Source of the DNA: Azorinus chamasolen
Taxonomy: Eukaryota; Mollusca; Bivalvia; Cardiida; Solecurtidae
Assembly (NCBI GenBank): GCA_963576725.1
Contig: OY755244.1
Coordinates: 78,243,620 to 78,307,619 of the forward strand
DNA length: 64,000 nucleotides
Direction: 5' to 3'
Shown: piece by piece, positions 1-9,912 of the stretch
How the letters are laid out: the number at the start of each line of letters is the position of its first letter
How positions within the stretch are numbered: position 1 is the stretch's first letter
Notes under the pieces: model-generated
What the model was told of the DNA's origin: nothing
Seen by the model: only the letters and a program-made list of their open reading frames with translations
The model's database searches: none
Translations under genes and position numbers: made by a program

Positions 1-229
1 CAAGGAAAGGGTTAAAGATCGATAACAATACCTTATTTTAGAGTTCGAATAATCGAGATTTTACTGTACATGCATTTTACCACTTTTACAAATCAAACAC
101 TGCTCGGTTTGCTCATGCAATTATATACAAAGTAGATCTCATTCTACAAGTTCTACCATGTCCAAAACGTTATATGTTCATATACCATCATAAAATTTAG
201 CTATGTATACACGTAATTAATATCCATGC

Positions 230-793
230 ATACATTATTTCTTACGTGAATATTCATTGCGTAAAGCGTTAACTATCTCGCTGTAATATTTTCAAGAGAA
301 ACAAAATTATTGTACATTGTTATGCAATCATCTGCAATCAAAACACCATTGTTTCAAGAAAATTCGATACGTTTATATACTAAATAGCATATGCCGAATG
401 TGGAATATATATATAAAAAAAAAGAACTTACCCATTCATTGTGTCAAATTTTAAGCTTTCTGAATGCAGATCTTCGTTTTCGTTAGTATGCATTTCTTAT
501 CTGCAGAATGTTTGCATGCGTCTAGCTTGAATGCTGGTTCTTCACGACTATATAAGCTATTAACACTCCTAAATATACTGACGCAAAGCATTTCGTAACG
601 GAAAGTTTCTAGAATACTACTAAGCAAGTCTGCATTATACATAGCTATGCTAAACAAAATAAAAACAAATCTAAGATATTCCATAAGCAAACAGTACAGA
701 CTCTGATCAAATGACTCCTACGAGAGCCATCTGATCTGGATCTACTCTGTTCGCAAGGGTGTCAAAAGGCGTATGTATAGAGTAAATGGTTAA
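230..793. mobile_element. Long relative of MITE family H (copy in duplication A)
   Basis: A ~560-base decayed element that ends like family H: hairpin-type core with CAGACTCTGATCAAATG and CATCTGATCTGGATC around 690-745, then GTAAATGGTTAA at the right end. Close copies occur at about 13,587-14,153 and 30,020-30,583. Its left end is not clear to me. No coding capacity is recognised. Confidence 0.5.
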
Positions 794-887
794 AGTTGCT
801 TGACATGGGACAGCTTGCACTTGCTCGAGTCCCCATTTTCCATGACAACGGAGATATTGTTTCTTGAAGAGTTAGACTGTGACACTG

Positions 888-953
888 GGTCTCATCTGGG
901 TCGGCACTATTTACAGGTAGGTATATTGACGTGAATAGCAAGCGAAGGGTTAA
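888..953 (+). mobile_element. MITE family B, right-hand remnant
   Basis: Only the right part of a family B element remains, ending AGCGAAGGGTTAA. The intact counterpart is at 14,573-14,822 in duplication copy B, so the left half, including the hairpin's left arm, was lost here. Confidence 0.8.
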
Positions 954-1074
954 TATTTTTTCGCCAACTTGGGTCAGCTAGAGCCAAAGTTGGAGCCAAT
1001 TTTCCCCTTCAGTGTCCGTGTCATGAAACCTTTGTGAAACTTCGTTTGTATTTTATTCGCGAGGAGAGGAGTTA

Positions 1075-1290
1075 TTAACCCTTTCGCTGCCAAACTCTGT
1101 CGTCTGCTAACTTTGTCGTCTGCTATAAATTTTCATTTTTTTTTATTTTCTTCATTTTTGTTTAAAAAACATAGTAACAGTAACAAACAGTTTGAATCCT
1201 GATGAGACGCCGAGTTACTCGGCGTCTCATCTGGATCCAAACTGTTTGCATAGGTAATCACAGATCCGGCATTGGCAGCGAAAGGGTTAA
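1075..1290 (+). mobile_element. MITE family A (TTAA-flanked), copy 1
   Basis: Starts TTAACCCTTTCGCTGCCAA and ends with its inverted counterpart GGCAGCGAAAGGGTTAA. The centre is a long hairpin with GAGACGCCGAGT facing ACTCGGCGTCTC. TTAA termini with CCC next to them fit a piggyBac-type non-autonomous element (inference). Same family at 14,948-15,161 and 61,912-62,126. Confidence 0.8.
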
Positions 1291-1339
1291 TTTTGCTCTG
1301 TCTGTTTCTTTGTTTGTTGGTTCGGCCTCATCTTTAACG

Positions 1340-1720
1340 TTAACGATAATTTTGTAGCCATTGCACATACATACTTCAAACTTGACATGCACGTGCAACT
1401 TTTAGAGACAAACACTTTTAGAATTGAATTATTAAGGTCAATGTCATACATCAAGGTCAAAGGTCAAGTTACGGGTCAAACATAGATTGGCAATTCTATT
1501 GAGCCATTCAACATACTTACTTCAAATTTGACATACATGTGCAACTTATTGAGGCGGACCTTTTTTAGGGGTGGCTTATTAAGGCCAATTTTGTACGTCA
1601 ATGCCATAATTTTGCGCCATTCAAAATACATCTTTCAAACTTGCCCTTGTCATGCATCAAGGTCAAAGGTTATATCGAGGGCATAGTGTTTCACAAACAC
1701 ACCTTGTTTCCTTGTTATAT
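1340..1720. repeat. Dispersed core-repeat block with GGTCA-rich motifs
   Basis: Two to three diverged repeats about 115-145 bases apart (starts near 1,359, 1,501 and 1,617), each with a word like CCATTCAACATACTTACTTC followed by GACATACATGTGCAAC. Contains AGGTCAAAGGTCA at 1,454-1,466. Duplicated at about 15,210-15,590, and an inverted diverged copy lies at about 17,210-17,430. It may be the core of another HINE-like element, but I see no terminal hairpin. Confidence 0.6.
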
Positions 1721-1782
1721 TTACGGACAAGAAGCAACTTGTGTATGGTTAGCTGTTTACACTCCCTGTATTATTTCTAATA

Positions 1783-2149
1783 CAGTAGAACTTCGATCAC
1801 AGGGGCCATTTCGTGGGTCTACATGGTCTAAAAAGTGACTTCGATATCTCGAACTCGGATAACCCGAACTTCGGGATAACTCGAACAAAAAGTTCAGTCC
1901 TTCCAAAACATACAATACAGAATTGCTCTAAAATGTATCGCTACAAATATCTAGAAACACATGTTACAGCTTAAAACAGGTCTAAAGTAATGCTGACAGC
2001 TCATACAGGAGCTTTCAGCATTACTTTAGACCTGTATTAAGCTGTGGCCTTGATAAATGGTTCAGGTTAGATATCGGATAACTCGAACTTCTGTTATCTC
2101 GAACTAATTTGTATGGTCCCTTGAAGTTCGAGTTATCGAAGTTCAACTG
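1783..2149. mobile_element. MITE family E (pogo-like, TA-flanked), copy 1
   Basis: Begins TA then CAGTAGAACTTCGAT and ends GAAGTTCAACTG then TA. Long inner parts of the two ends also pair (TCGAACTTC against GAAGTTCGAG). A central hairpin reads AAAGTAATGCTGA.../TCAGCATTACTTT. TIRs starting CAGT with TA targets resemble pogo/Tigger elements; no transposase is present. Other copies: 15,653-16,019, 16,876-17,195, about 28,373-28,546, 59,413-59,732, and a split copy at 62,389-62,904. Confidence 0.75.
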
Positions 2150-2270
2150 TACGTGTTTATGTCAATCACAACAGTAGCCTGAGTAGGCGTGTGTGCAATT
2201 GTTTCTTACGATGGACCAAAATATATCGATCTGATCCAGAGTGTACGTAATAATCACAAACAAGATTCAA

Positions 2271-2521
2271 TTAACCGTTTCACAGCCGATGTCGCATAAA
2301 TGCACCACGACAAATAGTGCAGTCCCAGATCAAACGCCGCCTTTTCAAGGCGGCGTCTGATCAGGGACTTCACATTTTGTCTCTTATTCTATTTCTATAT
2401 CTGTGCTTTGTTCCTATGAAATTTGCATTTTTTTTATTTATCCCATTTCCTTATTTTACCGAATGATTTAACAAAATTGTTTTACAGACGACAATTAGAA
2501 ATTTGGCACCGAAAGGGTTAA
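2271..2521 (+). mobile_element. MITE family F (TTAA-flanked), copy 1
   Basis: Starts TTAACCGTTTCACAGCC and ends GGCACCGAAAGGGTTAA. The central hairpin is GCCGCCTTTTCAAGGCGGC, with outer arms CCCAGATC and GATCAGGG. Duplicated at 16,141-16,390; relatives at 7,550-7,792 and 9,664-9,912. The following ~390 bases to 2,909 hold nothing I recognise. Confidence 0.75.
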
Positions 2522-2909
2522 GCGCCTTGTTGGCGATGATAGATATCGAAAACTTAGAGATGACGTGGTCATTTTGGAATGATTGGTTTTCCGAATAATC
2601 TGTTCGCGTAAATGTACCGGTTGAGCGTAAATCAGTAACCAGCTTGAATCATATCGTTAGCACAGGATTTAGGATTTCCGGTGTCTCCGAGGGAGAATCC
2701 TCATATATATAATATGTAAACAATGTGTAAACAACCGACGCACTTTGTACACAAAGAAAAGAAACGGTGATAATTCAAAGAGAGAGCCAAGTGGGTCTGT
2801 ATTTTTTGGCAAAACTCTGCATTGTTTTCCTTTCGCCACAAAATTCGTCAAACTTGGTTTTAAATCTCTAGCGGAGGCCCTGGTCCATTTGAGATTAATC
2901 AGGCGCTCA

Positions 2910-4012
2910 CCCCCACAACGAAGTTTGGGGGTGTACTGGAATCAGGCTGTCCGTCTGTCTGTCCGTCCATCCCTCCGTCCGTCCGTCCGTCCGTCCGTCC
3001 CTCCGTGGACACAATTTTGTCCGGCCTTCTTCTTCTACAGTTTTGCTTCAATTTTGTTGAAACTTCATGTATAGCCATATGACCATATAAACCTGTGCAC
3101 CGCATATTTCCATTATGATCGGACCATTACTTCAAGAGGTATCTCCCCCTTTTAGTCTCCTACCAATGTTTTTCGGTTTTCTGGACTTTTAATGGAAGTG
3201 ACTGGAGATATCAACTCTATATTTAGTACAAAGCTAAATCTAGATAAGTTAAGCTTATGTTCCAATCTCAGTCCGGTAGAATAATTATTTCCAGTGTTAT
3301 TGCCCTTGAACTTTGAACAATTTTTTTCTTCAAATTTTGAATTTTCCAGACTTTTTTGGAAGTGGTTGGAGATTTTAACTTTATTTTTGGCATAAAGCTA
3401 AATCTAGATGATTTACAGCTTAATTCCCAATCTCAGTCTGGTTGAATAATTTTTGCCGGAGTTATGGCCATTGAATTTAATTTTTTTATCAAATTTTCAA
3501 TTTTCCGATCTTTCTTTGGAAGTGCTTGGAGATATTAACTTTATATTTGACATAAATCTAAATCTAGATGAGTTGCAGCTTAAGTTCGAATATCGGTGTG
3601 GTTGAATAATTTTGGCCAGAGTTATGGTCCTTGGACTTAAGGTTTTTCTGAAAAGGTACCTATTTGTTTAGAACTTTGGAGTTGACACTTCACAAAAATA
3701 AACAAAGCTGCTTGAACTTATTGGATGACATTGTCTGGCAGCAGCCATAACACTTCTTTGAATTTTAACAACAGACTTATCTCCCTTTTTAGACTTGACA
3801 ATATTTGGTAATATATTGTTTATGTTTGTGATTGATCTTGGATTGAATATTACATTTTTCTTTATTGCTGAACATCTTGTCATTTTTATTACATAAATTG
3901 GGTTTTATAAATCTCTTCATGTTTCTGTATGTACATATGTTCAGATTGATGATAGGTGTTCTGACAAGCAGCCAAGTGGGGGTATACGTTAGCCTGTGGC
4001 TTACAGTTCTAG
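2910..4012 (+). mobile_element. HINE-like element 1 (terminal hairpin, CCGT tract, ~160-base cores)
   Basis: Opens with a hairpin, CACCCCCACAAC facing GTTTGGGGGTG (2,908-2,933), then a CCGT/CTGT tract at about 2,948-3,003. Three core repeats about 160 bases apart follow (near 3,188, 3,350 and 3,515), each containing GGAAGTG...TGGAGAT and a GAGTTATGG-type word. Near the right end GTGGGGGTA (3,976-3,984) matches the 5' end inverted; then comes a small hairpin GTTAGCC/GGCTTAC and CTAG before TTTT. This asymmetric layout resembles non-autonomous Helentrons/pearl elements of bivalves (established layout; family assignment is inference). No protein is encoded. Confidence 0.65.
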
Positions 4013-4349
4013 TTTTTATTTTGACATTTGTAGAGCTTATCATAGCTTCATTGTGAAGCAAATTATATCAAACATCCTAATATTCCACAAAAACAATCTT
4101 TGGAAACATCTAATCATTTTTGAGACAAGGAGTAGGTGGGGGACATGTTTTTCTTTAAAACAAGCTCTAGTTAGTTTTCGTTTTGCTATATTCGTCACGG
4201 TATATAATGAACACTCCCGTTAAACAAGTGTAAGATAAAACGTGTCTCAGGTCAAATTGGGAGAATAACAGATGAAACAAACAAATGAATCACCCTTGTC
4301 TTACTACAAATAATGACGTGAAGACAGGAATGGCAGAAACTAGAATCAG

Positions 4350-4512
4350 GGTTCATGCTTATAAAGCTTTTTAGTTGAGTCTGAGTTCGTTCTCAAACTT
4401 TTGATTGGTCAGATTTGAGTTCTCAAGCTTTTGATTGAGCCAAAGGCTCAAATCTGACCAATCAAAAACTTGAGAACGAACTCGGACTCAACTAAGATTT
4501 ATAAGCATGGAC
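4350..4512. repeat. Palindromic repeat family J, copy 1
   Basis: A large near-perfect inverted repeat: TTTAGTTGAGTCTGAGTTCG and AACTTTTGATTGGTCAG on the left, their complements on the right, with outer CATGCTTATAAA / TTTATAAGCATG. One arm repeats the CTTTTGATTG segment twice. Copies at about 54,695-54,845 and 61,069-61,245. Bases 4,013-4,349 hold nothing recognisable. Confidence 0.75.
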
Positions 4513-4820
4513 CCATATCTAATTTATAAGCAAACAACATACCCTGATAAGAAGTCCGATATGGGTCTACTCTATTTGTAAATGAATTAATAATTAAGTG
4601 TCTCAAGTATGGACAAACTCAGGGCTACAGATAATTGTGCGTACTCAAATACCAAAATTGTCATTTTGTCATTTTATTCAAAGAGGTTGGGTCTAAAATA
4701 GCCAATGGAGGTCAGTGTTAAAGCGCAAAACGGCAAATCATAAGGCAAAACAATGACACTGTCAGTGAAAGGAATAGCATAACCAGCAAGGATTAACCAG
4801 CAAAGATGAAATATATAATA

Positions 4821-5025
4821 CAGTAAAACCCCGCTAATGCGACCACTTAATGAATAAACATGGGTGCTTTTATAAGCAGGTGGTCGCTTAAAGCAGGACA
4901 AAAGTAATGCAGAAAGCTCCTCTAGGAGCCTTCTGCATTACTTTTGTCCTGCATTAAGCTACCACCTGCATATAGCCCCCAGAATTATACCTCTTTTAGG
5001 TGGTCGCATTAGCGGGATTTTACTG
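4821..5025. mobile_element. MITE family D (pogo-like, TA-flanked), copy 1
   Basis: Starts TA-CAGTAAAACCCCGCTAATGC and ends GCATTAGCGGGATTTTACTG-TA. The centre is a perfect hairpin, AAAGTAATGCAGAAAGCTCC facing GGAG..TTCTGCATTACTTT. Nearly the whole element is self-complementary. The CAGT ends and TA flanks fit pogo-type elements. A right-end fragment of family C lies just before it (about 4,672-4,710). Confidence 0.8.
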
Positions 5026-5378
5026 TATAGAATGATCTTTTTGTTACCACATATGCTTGAAAATTTAATTTTTACTGCTCATTACATCATAGAAAGCCCT
5101 TTTACGTCTTTATTTCTTACCTGAATATTCATATTGGTAATTAGGGTCATCTATTTAACTAACAAATAAAACTACAAATGTATATGAAACTAAATAAGAT
5201 AATAAGTAGTCTCGGGTCAGATAGCTGTAGGACCTGTCCAGAATCCGTTCCGTTTGCTAGTGAATAACTATACATGTTCTGCTTTGGCTAAAAATTGTTT
5301 TTATCCTGTTCAAAATCTGATAGCTTATCAATATACATTATGTCTTTATTTCTGAATGAATATTTAATGAGTTGAGGG

Positions 5379-5602
5379 TTAACCTATTACCTCATAGGCT
5401 TTTTTTTAGATCCAACCTCTTTGAATAAATCTACCGAAAAGGAGCATTAACTAGAGAAAAGGAAACTTTTAGAATTGTGTAGTTTGAAACCATTGTGATA
5501 GAGCATTTGCTACTATAGGAGCAAATGCTCTATTTATAACAATGGTTCACAAAGTGACTTTTACAGAGTCGTCAAATGTCGTCAATATGAGGGAATGGTT
5601 AA
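5379..5602. mobile_element. MITE family C (TTAA-flanked), copy 1
   Basis: Starts TTAACCTATTACCTCAT and ends ATGAGGGAATGGTTAA. The hairpin is GAGCATTTGCT..AGCAAATGCTC flanked by AACCATTGTGATA-type arms. Other copies: 7,905, 9,409, 35,554 (split by the BEL element), 51,396, 53,670, 55,426, 60,938, 63,042 and 63,426. Bases 5,026-5,378 hold no recognised feature. Confidence 0.8.
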
Positions 5603-5706
5603 AACAATACTTGCTTCAATTTAAAAAACAGGAAACAAATTCACCTCTCAAGTTCTCAACAAGAATTGAATCGTGTACACGGGTACCTTGTGCCTTCAGA
5701 CAAATA

Positions 5707-5865
5707 CAGTAAAACCACGATAATTCGAAATTTTAGCTATAAAAAATGATGCCTTTTTAGGCAGGTGGCTGCTTAATGCAAGGTGATAGTCACACAGAAA
5801 GCTCTTAGAGGAGTTGTCTGCATGTGTTTCACCCTGCATTAAGAGCCGTATAATCTCGAACTACT
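5707..5865. mobile_element. MITE family D/E-like, degraded
   Basis: Begins TACAGTAAAACCACGATAAT and holds a degraded hairpin around GAAAGCTCTTAGAGGAGTTG. The right end has lost its CAGT terminus. Confidence 0.5.
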
Positions 5866-5983
5866 CTGTTTTCTTGTTCTTGTATTCTTGTTATTACTTT
5901 ATCAATTCTAATTTAAATACCTGATTTGTATAACAGTAGATGATGAAAAAATGTTTGGCAATGGCAAAAATCAGATACATATA

Positions 5984-6188
5984 CAATAAAACCCCTCTAA
6001 TGCCACCAGCAAAAAGGAGAATAATTCATAGTGGCAAAGGCAGGTGGTAGCTTAATGCGGGATGAAAGTTATGCAGAAAGCTCCTATAGGAGCTTTCTGC
6101 ATAACTTTCGTCCTGCATTAAGCAACCACCTGCTTGTGAAGACAGCCATGTTTATTCATTAAGTGGTCGCATTAGATGGGGTTTATTG
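5984..6188. mobile_element. MITE family D, copy 2
   Basis: Starts TACAATAAAACCCCTCTAAT and ends ATTAGATGGGGTTTATTG-TA, with the family's hairpin AAAGCTCCTATAGGAGCTTT in the middle. Confidence 0.75.
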
Positions 6189-6429
6189 TATTTTTCCATA
6201 AACTTTTACCTGACCGAAACACCCTTGAACAAGAGAATGTCCACATCAGACAGCTTCTACGAAAGATGCCCAACTTATTTTTGAACAAAAGAAAATTGTG
6301 CGTTGTCAAGTACATGCACGAGATAGTCGAGTATTGTGTATGTTATCAACTGTGTTAAAGCTTAAACTTTAGTTTACATGCAGGTTTTACCTGGTTTTCA
6401 AAATGGTATGTAAAACCTGTGATAAAGTC

Positions 6430-7402
6430 TAGGGTGTCGTGTTAAGGCTTTTAAGGACTAATTGTACTTATAGAAACCTTCAAAAAGAGCTTAAAACCAC
6501 GTGCTATATCATTTCTCTGGGCTGCATAAGGAACATTCGCTTACAACGTAATTCGTCACAACGTTATTCGGCCTCTGACGAAGTTCATGAAACGGCATGT
6601 TATGGCCACGCCGGACATTATACGCAAGGTTGGCCATTCGATCGCCAAAGTGAATTCTCCAACGCTAAGACATGGCATCGAAATTAGAGGGTCCAAGGGA
6701 ACAATATACACCATTATCAAGAAAACCTTAGAAGCAAAACTACGAAAGTTCACCAACTCAACATGGCACAAATTCAGAAGGGCAGATCCAGAGCCTGGAG
6801 GTTTATCTGCGACTGAAATATAATCAGTGGAAACACTGTCACTTCTAATGAAGCTTTTTTACATAGACTGACATGGTATGCTACATAAGAAAGGGGGAGT
6901 GGTGACAAGTTTGTTAAACGCGATGCTCATTGCTTGTGCTGGTGTATCATCTAGAGGTAAAACGGAGATTCGCATTATCGATAAAGGAACCAAAGTGAAC
7001 TACATATATTGAGTATTACATAAACAAAGTTCTGAAGCCAGTTTTAGAGGGAAAGATGTTACTAGACTGTTTCCAGAGGGGCCGAAAGCTATGACATTCC
7101 ATCAGGACAGTACATCTAGCCCCACATACGCTGAAATTCCTCAAGGTCTGAACTATTCCACTGGAGAATGACTGCCATGTCCCCCCGATGCTGCTCCGAT
7201 TGACATTGGAATCTGAGGTGTGCTTAAACGCCATTTGCAGAAAGTAAAAATAAACACGCTTGTTGGCCTCAAAAGAGCTCTTAAGGACGAGTGGCGCAAA
7301 CCTGACCAGGCAACCATAAATAAGACTTTAAAACCATGTCCAAAGCGTTGTAGAATGATATACAACTGCCACGGGTCCCGTATTGAGCATGTGTTACAAT
7401 GA
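6430..7402 (+). pseudogene. Dead mariner/IS630-like transposase
   Basis: Pieces of a DDE/D-type transposase appear in order in shifting frames. Around 6,587-6,760 there is an N-terminal helix-turn-helix-like stretch (residues such as IIRKVGHSIAKVNSPTLR and TIYTIIKKTLEAKLRK). At about 6,880-7,015 comes a core stretch, and at 7,093-7,115 FHQDST, the usual second catalytic aspartate region. The C-terminal part (GVLKRH...SLKRALKDEW-like) is at 7,220-7,402. Stops and frameshifts separate them, so it cannot be expressed as one protein. The identification rests on residue patterns typical of mariner-type transposases, not on a search. Clear terminal repeats were not found. Confidence 0.65.
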
Positions 7403-7549
7403 AATATATTCAGGTAAGAGTTTACTGTTATTTTAGTTTTGTTCAAAGATAAGCTGGCACCTCTTGTATAGGAACCGTCTGATCAGGTCTACTCTATTTG
7501 CATGTATTAAATTCTACAGTTTGTACCTAATGTAATTATGAAAATCCAG

Positions 7550-7792
7550 TTAACCCTTTCACCGCCGATGTCGCATAAATGCACCACGACAAATAGTGCA
7601 GTCCCAAATCAGACGCCGCCTTGAACGGAGTCTGATCAGGGACTTCATTTTTTGTCTCAATCTCTATTTCTATATCTGTTCTTTATTCCTTTGAAATTTG
7701 CATTTATTTGTCTCATTTCCTTATTGTACCGAATGATTTCAACAAAAGTTGGATTGCAGACGACAATTAGAAATTTGGCGTCAAAGGGTTTA
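7550..7792 (+). mobile_element. MITE family F, copy 2
   Basis: Starts TTAACCCTTTCACCGCCGAT, and ends TTTGGCGTCAAAGGGTTTA (TTAA changed). The hairpin tip is partly lost: GACGCCGCCTTGAACGGAGTC. Confidence 0.75.
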
Positions 7793-7904
7793 TCATGTCT
7801 ATGCAATCATTATTTCCGACAATACATGTATAAATTATCAAAAGGTGGTAGACCTATTGCATATCTTCTTTGCCACATGACGAGGCTAACCCTATGAAAC
7901 TCCA

Positions 7905-8172
7905 TTAACCCATTCCCTCCTATTGACGCCTGTTGACACCTCTGTAAAAGTCATTTTTGAAACCATTGTGATAAATAGAGCATCTATTTATCACATTGGT
8001 TTGAAAAGGATACACTTCTAAAAACTCTATTAACTGCTTTATTTATCACAATTGTTTAAAAAACTACATAATTATAAAAACTTATTTTTCTCTAGTAGGC
8101 CTAAGTGCTCCTTTTCGATGGAATTTTTCAAAGTGGTCAGATCATAAAATAGTCTTGAAGAGAATAGGTTAA
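7905..8172. mobile_element. MITE family C, copy 2 (internally expanded)
   Basis: TTAACCCATTCCCTCC at the left and GAATAGGTTAA at the right. The inner part repeats the TTTATCACA..GGTTT/AAA segment, so it is longer than other copies. Confidence 0.65.
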
Positions 8173-8202
8173 TACTAGAGTTAGATGTAACTAGAAGTAT
8201 AT

Positions 8203-8452
8203 TTAACCCTTCGCTTGCTGAATTTTAAAATACATTTCTCCTTCTTTACCCATGCCCTATTGTATAATACCATACATCTTCACTGTGTACACGTATTTCG
8301 CTGCGCAATCACTGCTTTGGAGTGCACTGGTTGCACAATCAATTTGTAAATAGTGCAGATCCTGATTAGACAGATCCTGCAGGAGCTGTCTCATCTGGGT
8401 CTTCACTATTTACAGGTAGGTATATTGACACGATTAGCAAGCGTAGGGTTAA
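8203..8452 (+). mobile_element. MITE family B (TTAA-flanked), copy 1
   Basis: Starts TTAACCCTTCGCTTGCTG and ends TAGCAAGCGTAGGGTTAA. The core hairpin is CAGATCCTGCAGGAGCTG with outer arms TGTAAATAGTGCAG and CACTATTTACAG. The left half also holds a ~110-base non-palindromic stretch common to all copies (CTTCACTGTGTACA...). Confidence 0.85.
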
Positions 8453-8494
8453 GGAGTCTCCATCCTCGGATTGCAGTCAACACTGTTAGCAACA

Positions 8495-8716
8495 CTAACT
8501 CATTCTTTCATATAAACGTATTTTCACGCATTTACAAATAGAATAAACCCAGATCAGACGGCTTCTATAAGAGATATATGATATATATGTTTCTTTACTT
8601 TCTAAAATGGCGACAATGTTCCACCTTTCATATTTCATTACAACTTTTTTGTTCATGAATATTAAGTAGGTATTGAAATTTGGAATATAGATCTACATAA
8701 AACAAGGAAAGGGTTA
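8495..8716. mobile_element. MITE family G, copy lacking one hairpin arm
   Basis: Left end TAACTCATTCTTTCATATAAACG, right end ACAAGGAAAGGGTTA. The hairpin's left arm CAGATCAGACGGCTTCTATA is present but the right arm is missing, replaced by an AT-rich join at about 8,568. Bases 8,717-9,332 contain nothing I recognise. Confidence 0.7.
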
Positions 8717-9327
8717 TCCCGTTTCTTGCATTCAAAAGGGTACTGTCACACAAAATAAACAAACATGTTTCTTTTTCCATTTTATTTCTATTTTCTTTTC
8801 TTTCACATGTTTTATTAATCTTGAACTGTATTTTTCCATATCGTCTTCAAACAGTTTTACAGACATTTTTCAATAAACTTACGTAGTTAAGGTCTAAATA
8901 ACCACATGTCCACCATAATAGGTCTATCTGTGGCAATAAAGTTTGACAATAAAGTGAATCTTTCAAAAACTCCTCTCACATTACCAGTCCGATTTCAAAT
9001 GATTTCAAATGATCAAAGAGTGCTTAAGGTAAGCTATTGTAGTAGTAATTTGACCATCGCTATCCTGATTGCCCGCCATGTTTTCCCGCAGACAAATGGT
9101 TACAGTTGCAAAATTTAATATTCTTTTCTTGGGTAAACGACTTTTGTCAGACAAATGATATAAAAAAATGTCAACAGAGTTTATATTATGCATACAAACA
9201 TATAAAAAACATCTTTGAAACGACACACTAACGTTCTCTCTATCTCTATCTCGTATCTCAATCACCCTGAATCAATGTTCTCTTGGATTACACTTATGTC
9301 AAGAGTGATCAAGGCAACACTTGTATC

Positions 9328-9332
<5 letters not shown>

Positions 9333-9389
<57 letters not shown>
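9333..9389. repeat. (CT)n microsatellite
   Basis: An almost pure CT dinucleotide run of about 28 units. Reading frames through it that spell serine-leucine repeats are artefacts. Confidence 0.95.
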
Positions 9390-9392
<3 letters not shown>

Positions 9393-9408
9393 CACCTTTC
9401 GCCCTGCA

Positions 9409-9612
9409 TTAACCCATTCCCTGATATTGACGACTTTTGACGACTCTATAACATTTTGTGAAACCATTGTGATAAATAGAGCATTTGCTCTATTTATCAC
9501 AATGGTTTCAAACTACAAAATTCTAAAAATTTCCTTTTCTCCAGTTACTGCTCCTTTTCGGTAGATTTATTCAAAGAGGTTGTATCTAAAAATAACCTAT
9601 GATATAATGTCA
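9409..9612. mobile_element. MITE family C, copy 3
   Basis: TTAACCCATTCCCTGATATTG at the left, with hairpin TAGAGCATTTGCTCTA. The right terminus has decayed after CCTATGATATAATG. Confidence 0.7.
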
Positions 9613-9663
9613 GTTTGAAGAAAATCACCACTTGGTTTGACGTATCCACCACTCTTTAGATAC

Positions 9664-9912
9664 ATAACTCTTTTGGCGCCAATTTCAAAAGTGTCGTCTG
9701 CAATAATAATTTCAAATTTAATATAATTCTAAACTAAACAATAAAGGTATATTAGTAAGCATTTGTTTTTAAAAACCTGTATGCTTGGGCTAAATTAATA
9801 CAGAAAACATTGAAGTCCCAGGTCAAATGCCGCCTTGAAAAAGCGGCATCTGACCTGGGACTGCACTGTTTTCATTGGTGCCAACAGGTGACATTGGCGC
9901 CGAAAGAGTTAA
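9664..9912 (-). mobile_element. MITE family F relative
   Basis: The right end is TTGGCGCCGAAAGAGTTAA and the left TAACTCTTTTGGCGCCAA. The hairpin is GCCGCCTTGAAAAAGCGGC with CCCAGGTC / GACCTGGG. Its terminal TTAA directly adjoins the 3' end of the Penelope-like element. Confidence 0.65.

Larger units (their letters stand above)
1..2909. repeat. Segmental duplication, copy A
   Basis: Bases 1-2,909 are near-identical, in the same orientation, to 13,358-16,777. Copy A lacks about 510 bases present in copy B (B 14,248-14,757), the junction being at about 887/888. The match ends at 2,909, exactly where HINE-like element 1 begins. The left limit of copy A is outside the window. Both copies carry the same miniature elements (A, E, F, a truncated or full B), so those inserted before the duplication. 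No protein gene is recognisable inside; a 65-residue frame at 1,641 is only a reading frame through repeat DNA. Confidence 0.9.

Noticed and set aside
2669..3105. Frames across the CCGT tract at 2,948-3,003
   Set aside because: Low-complexity translation (PSVRPSV, DGRTDG) of the microsatellite in HINE-like element 1.
9215..9564. Frames rich in Ser-Leu around 9,333-9,389
   Set aside because: Translation of the CT microsatellite.
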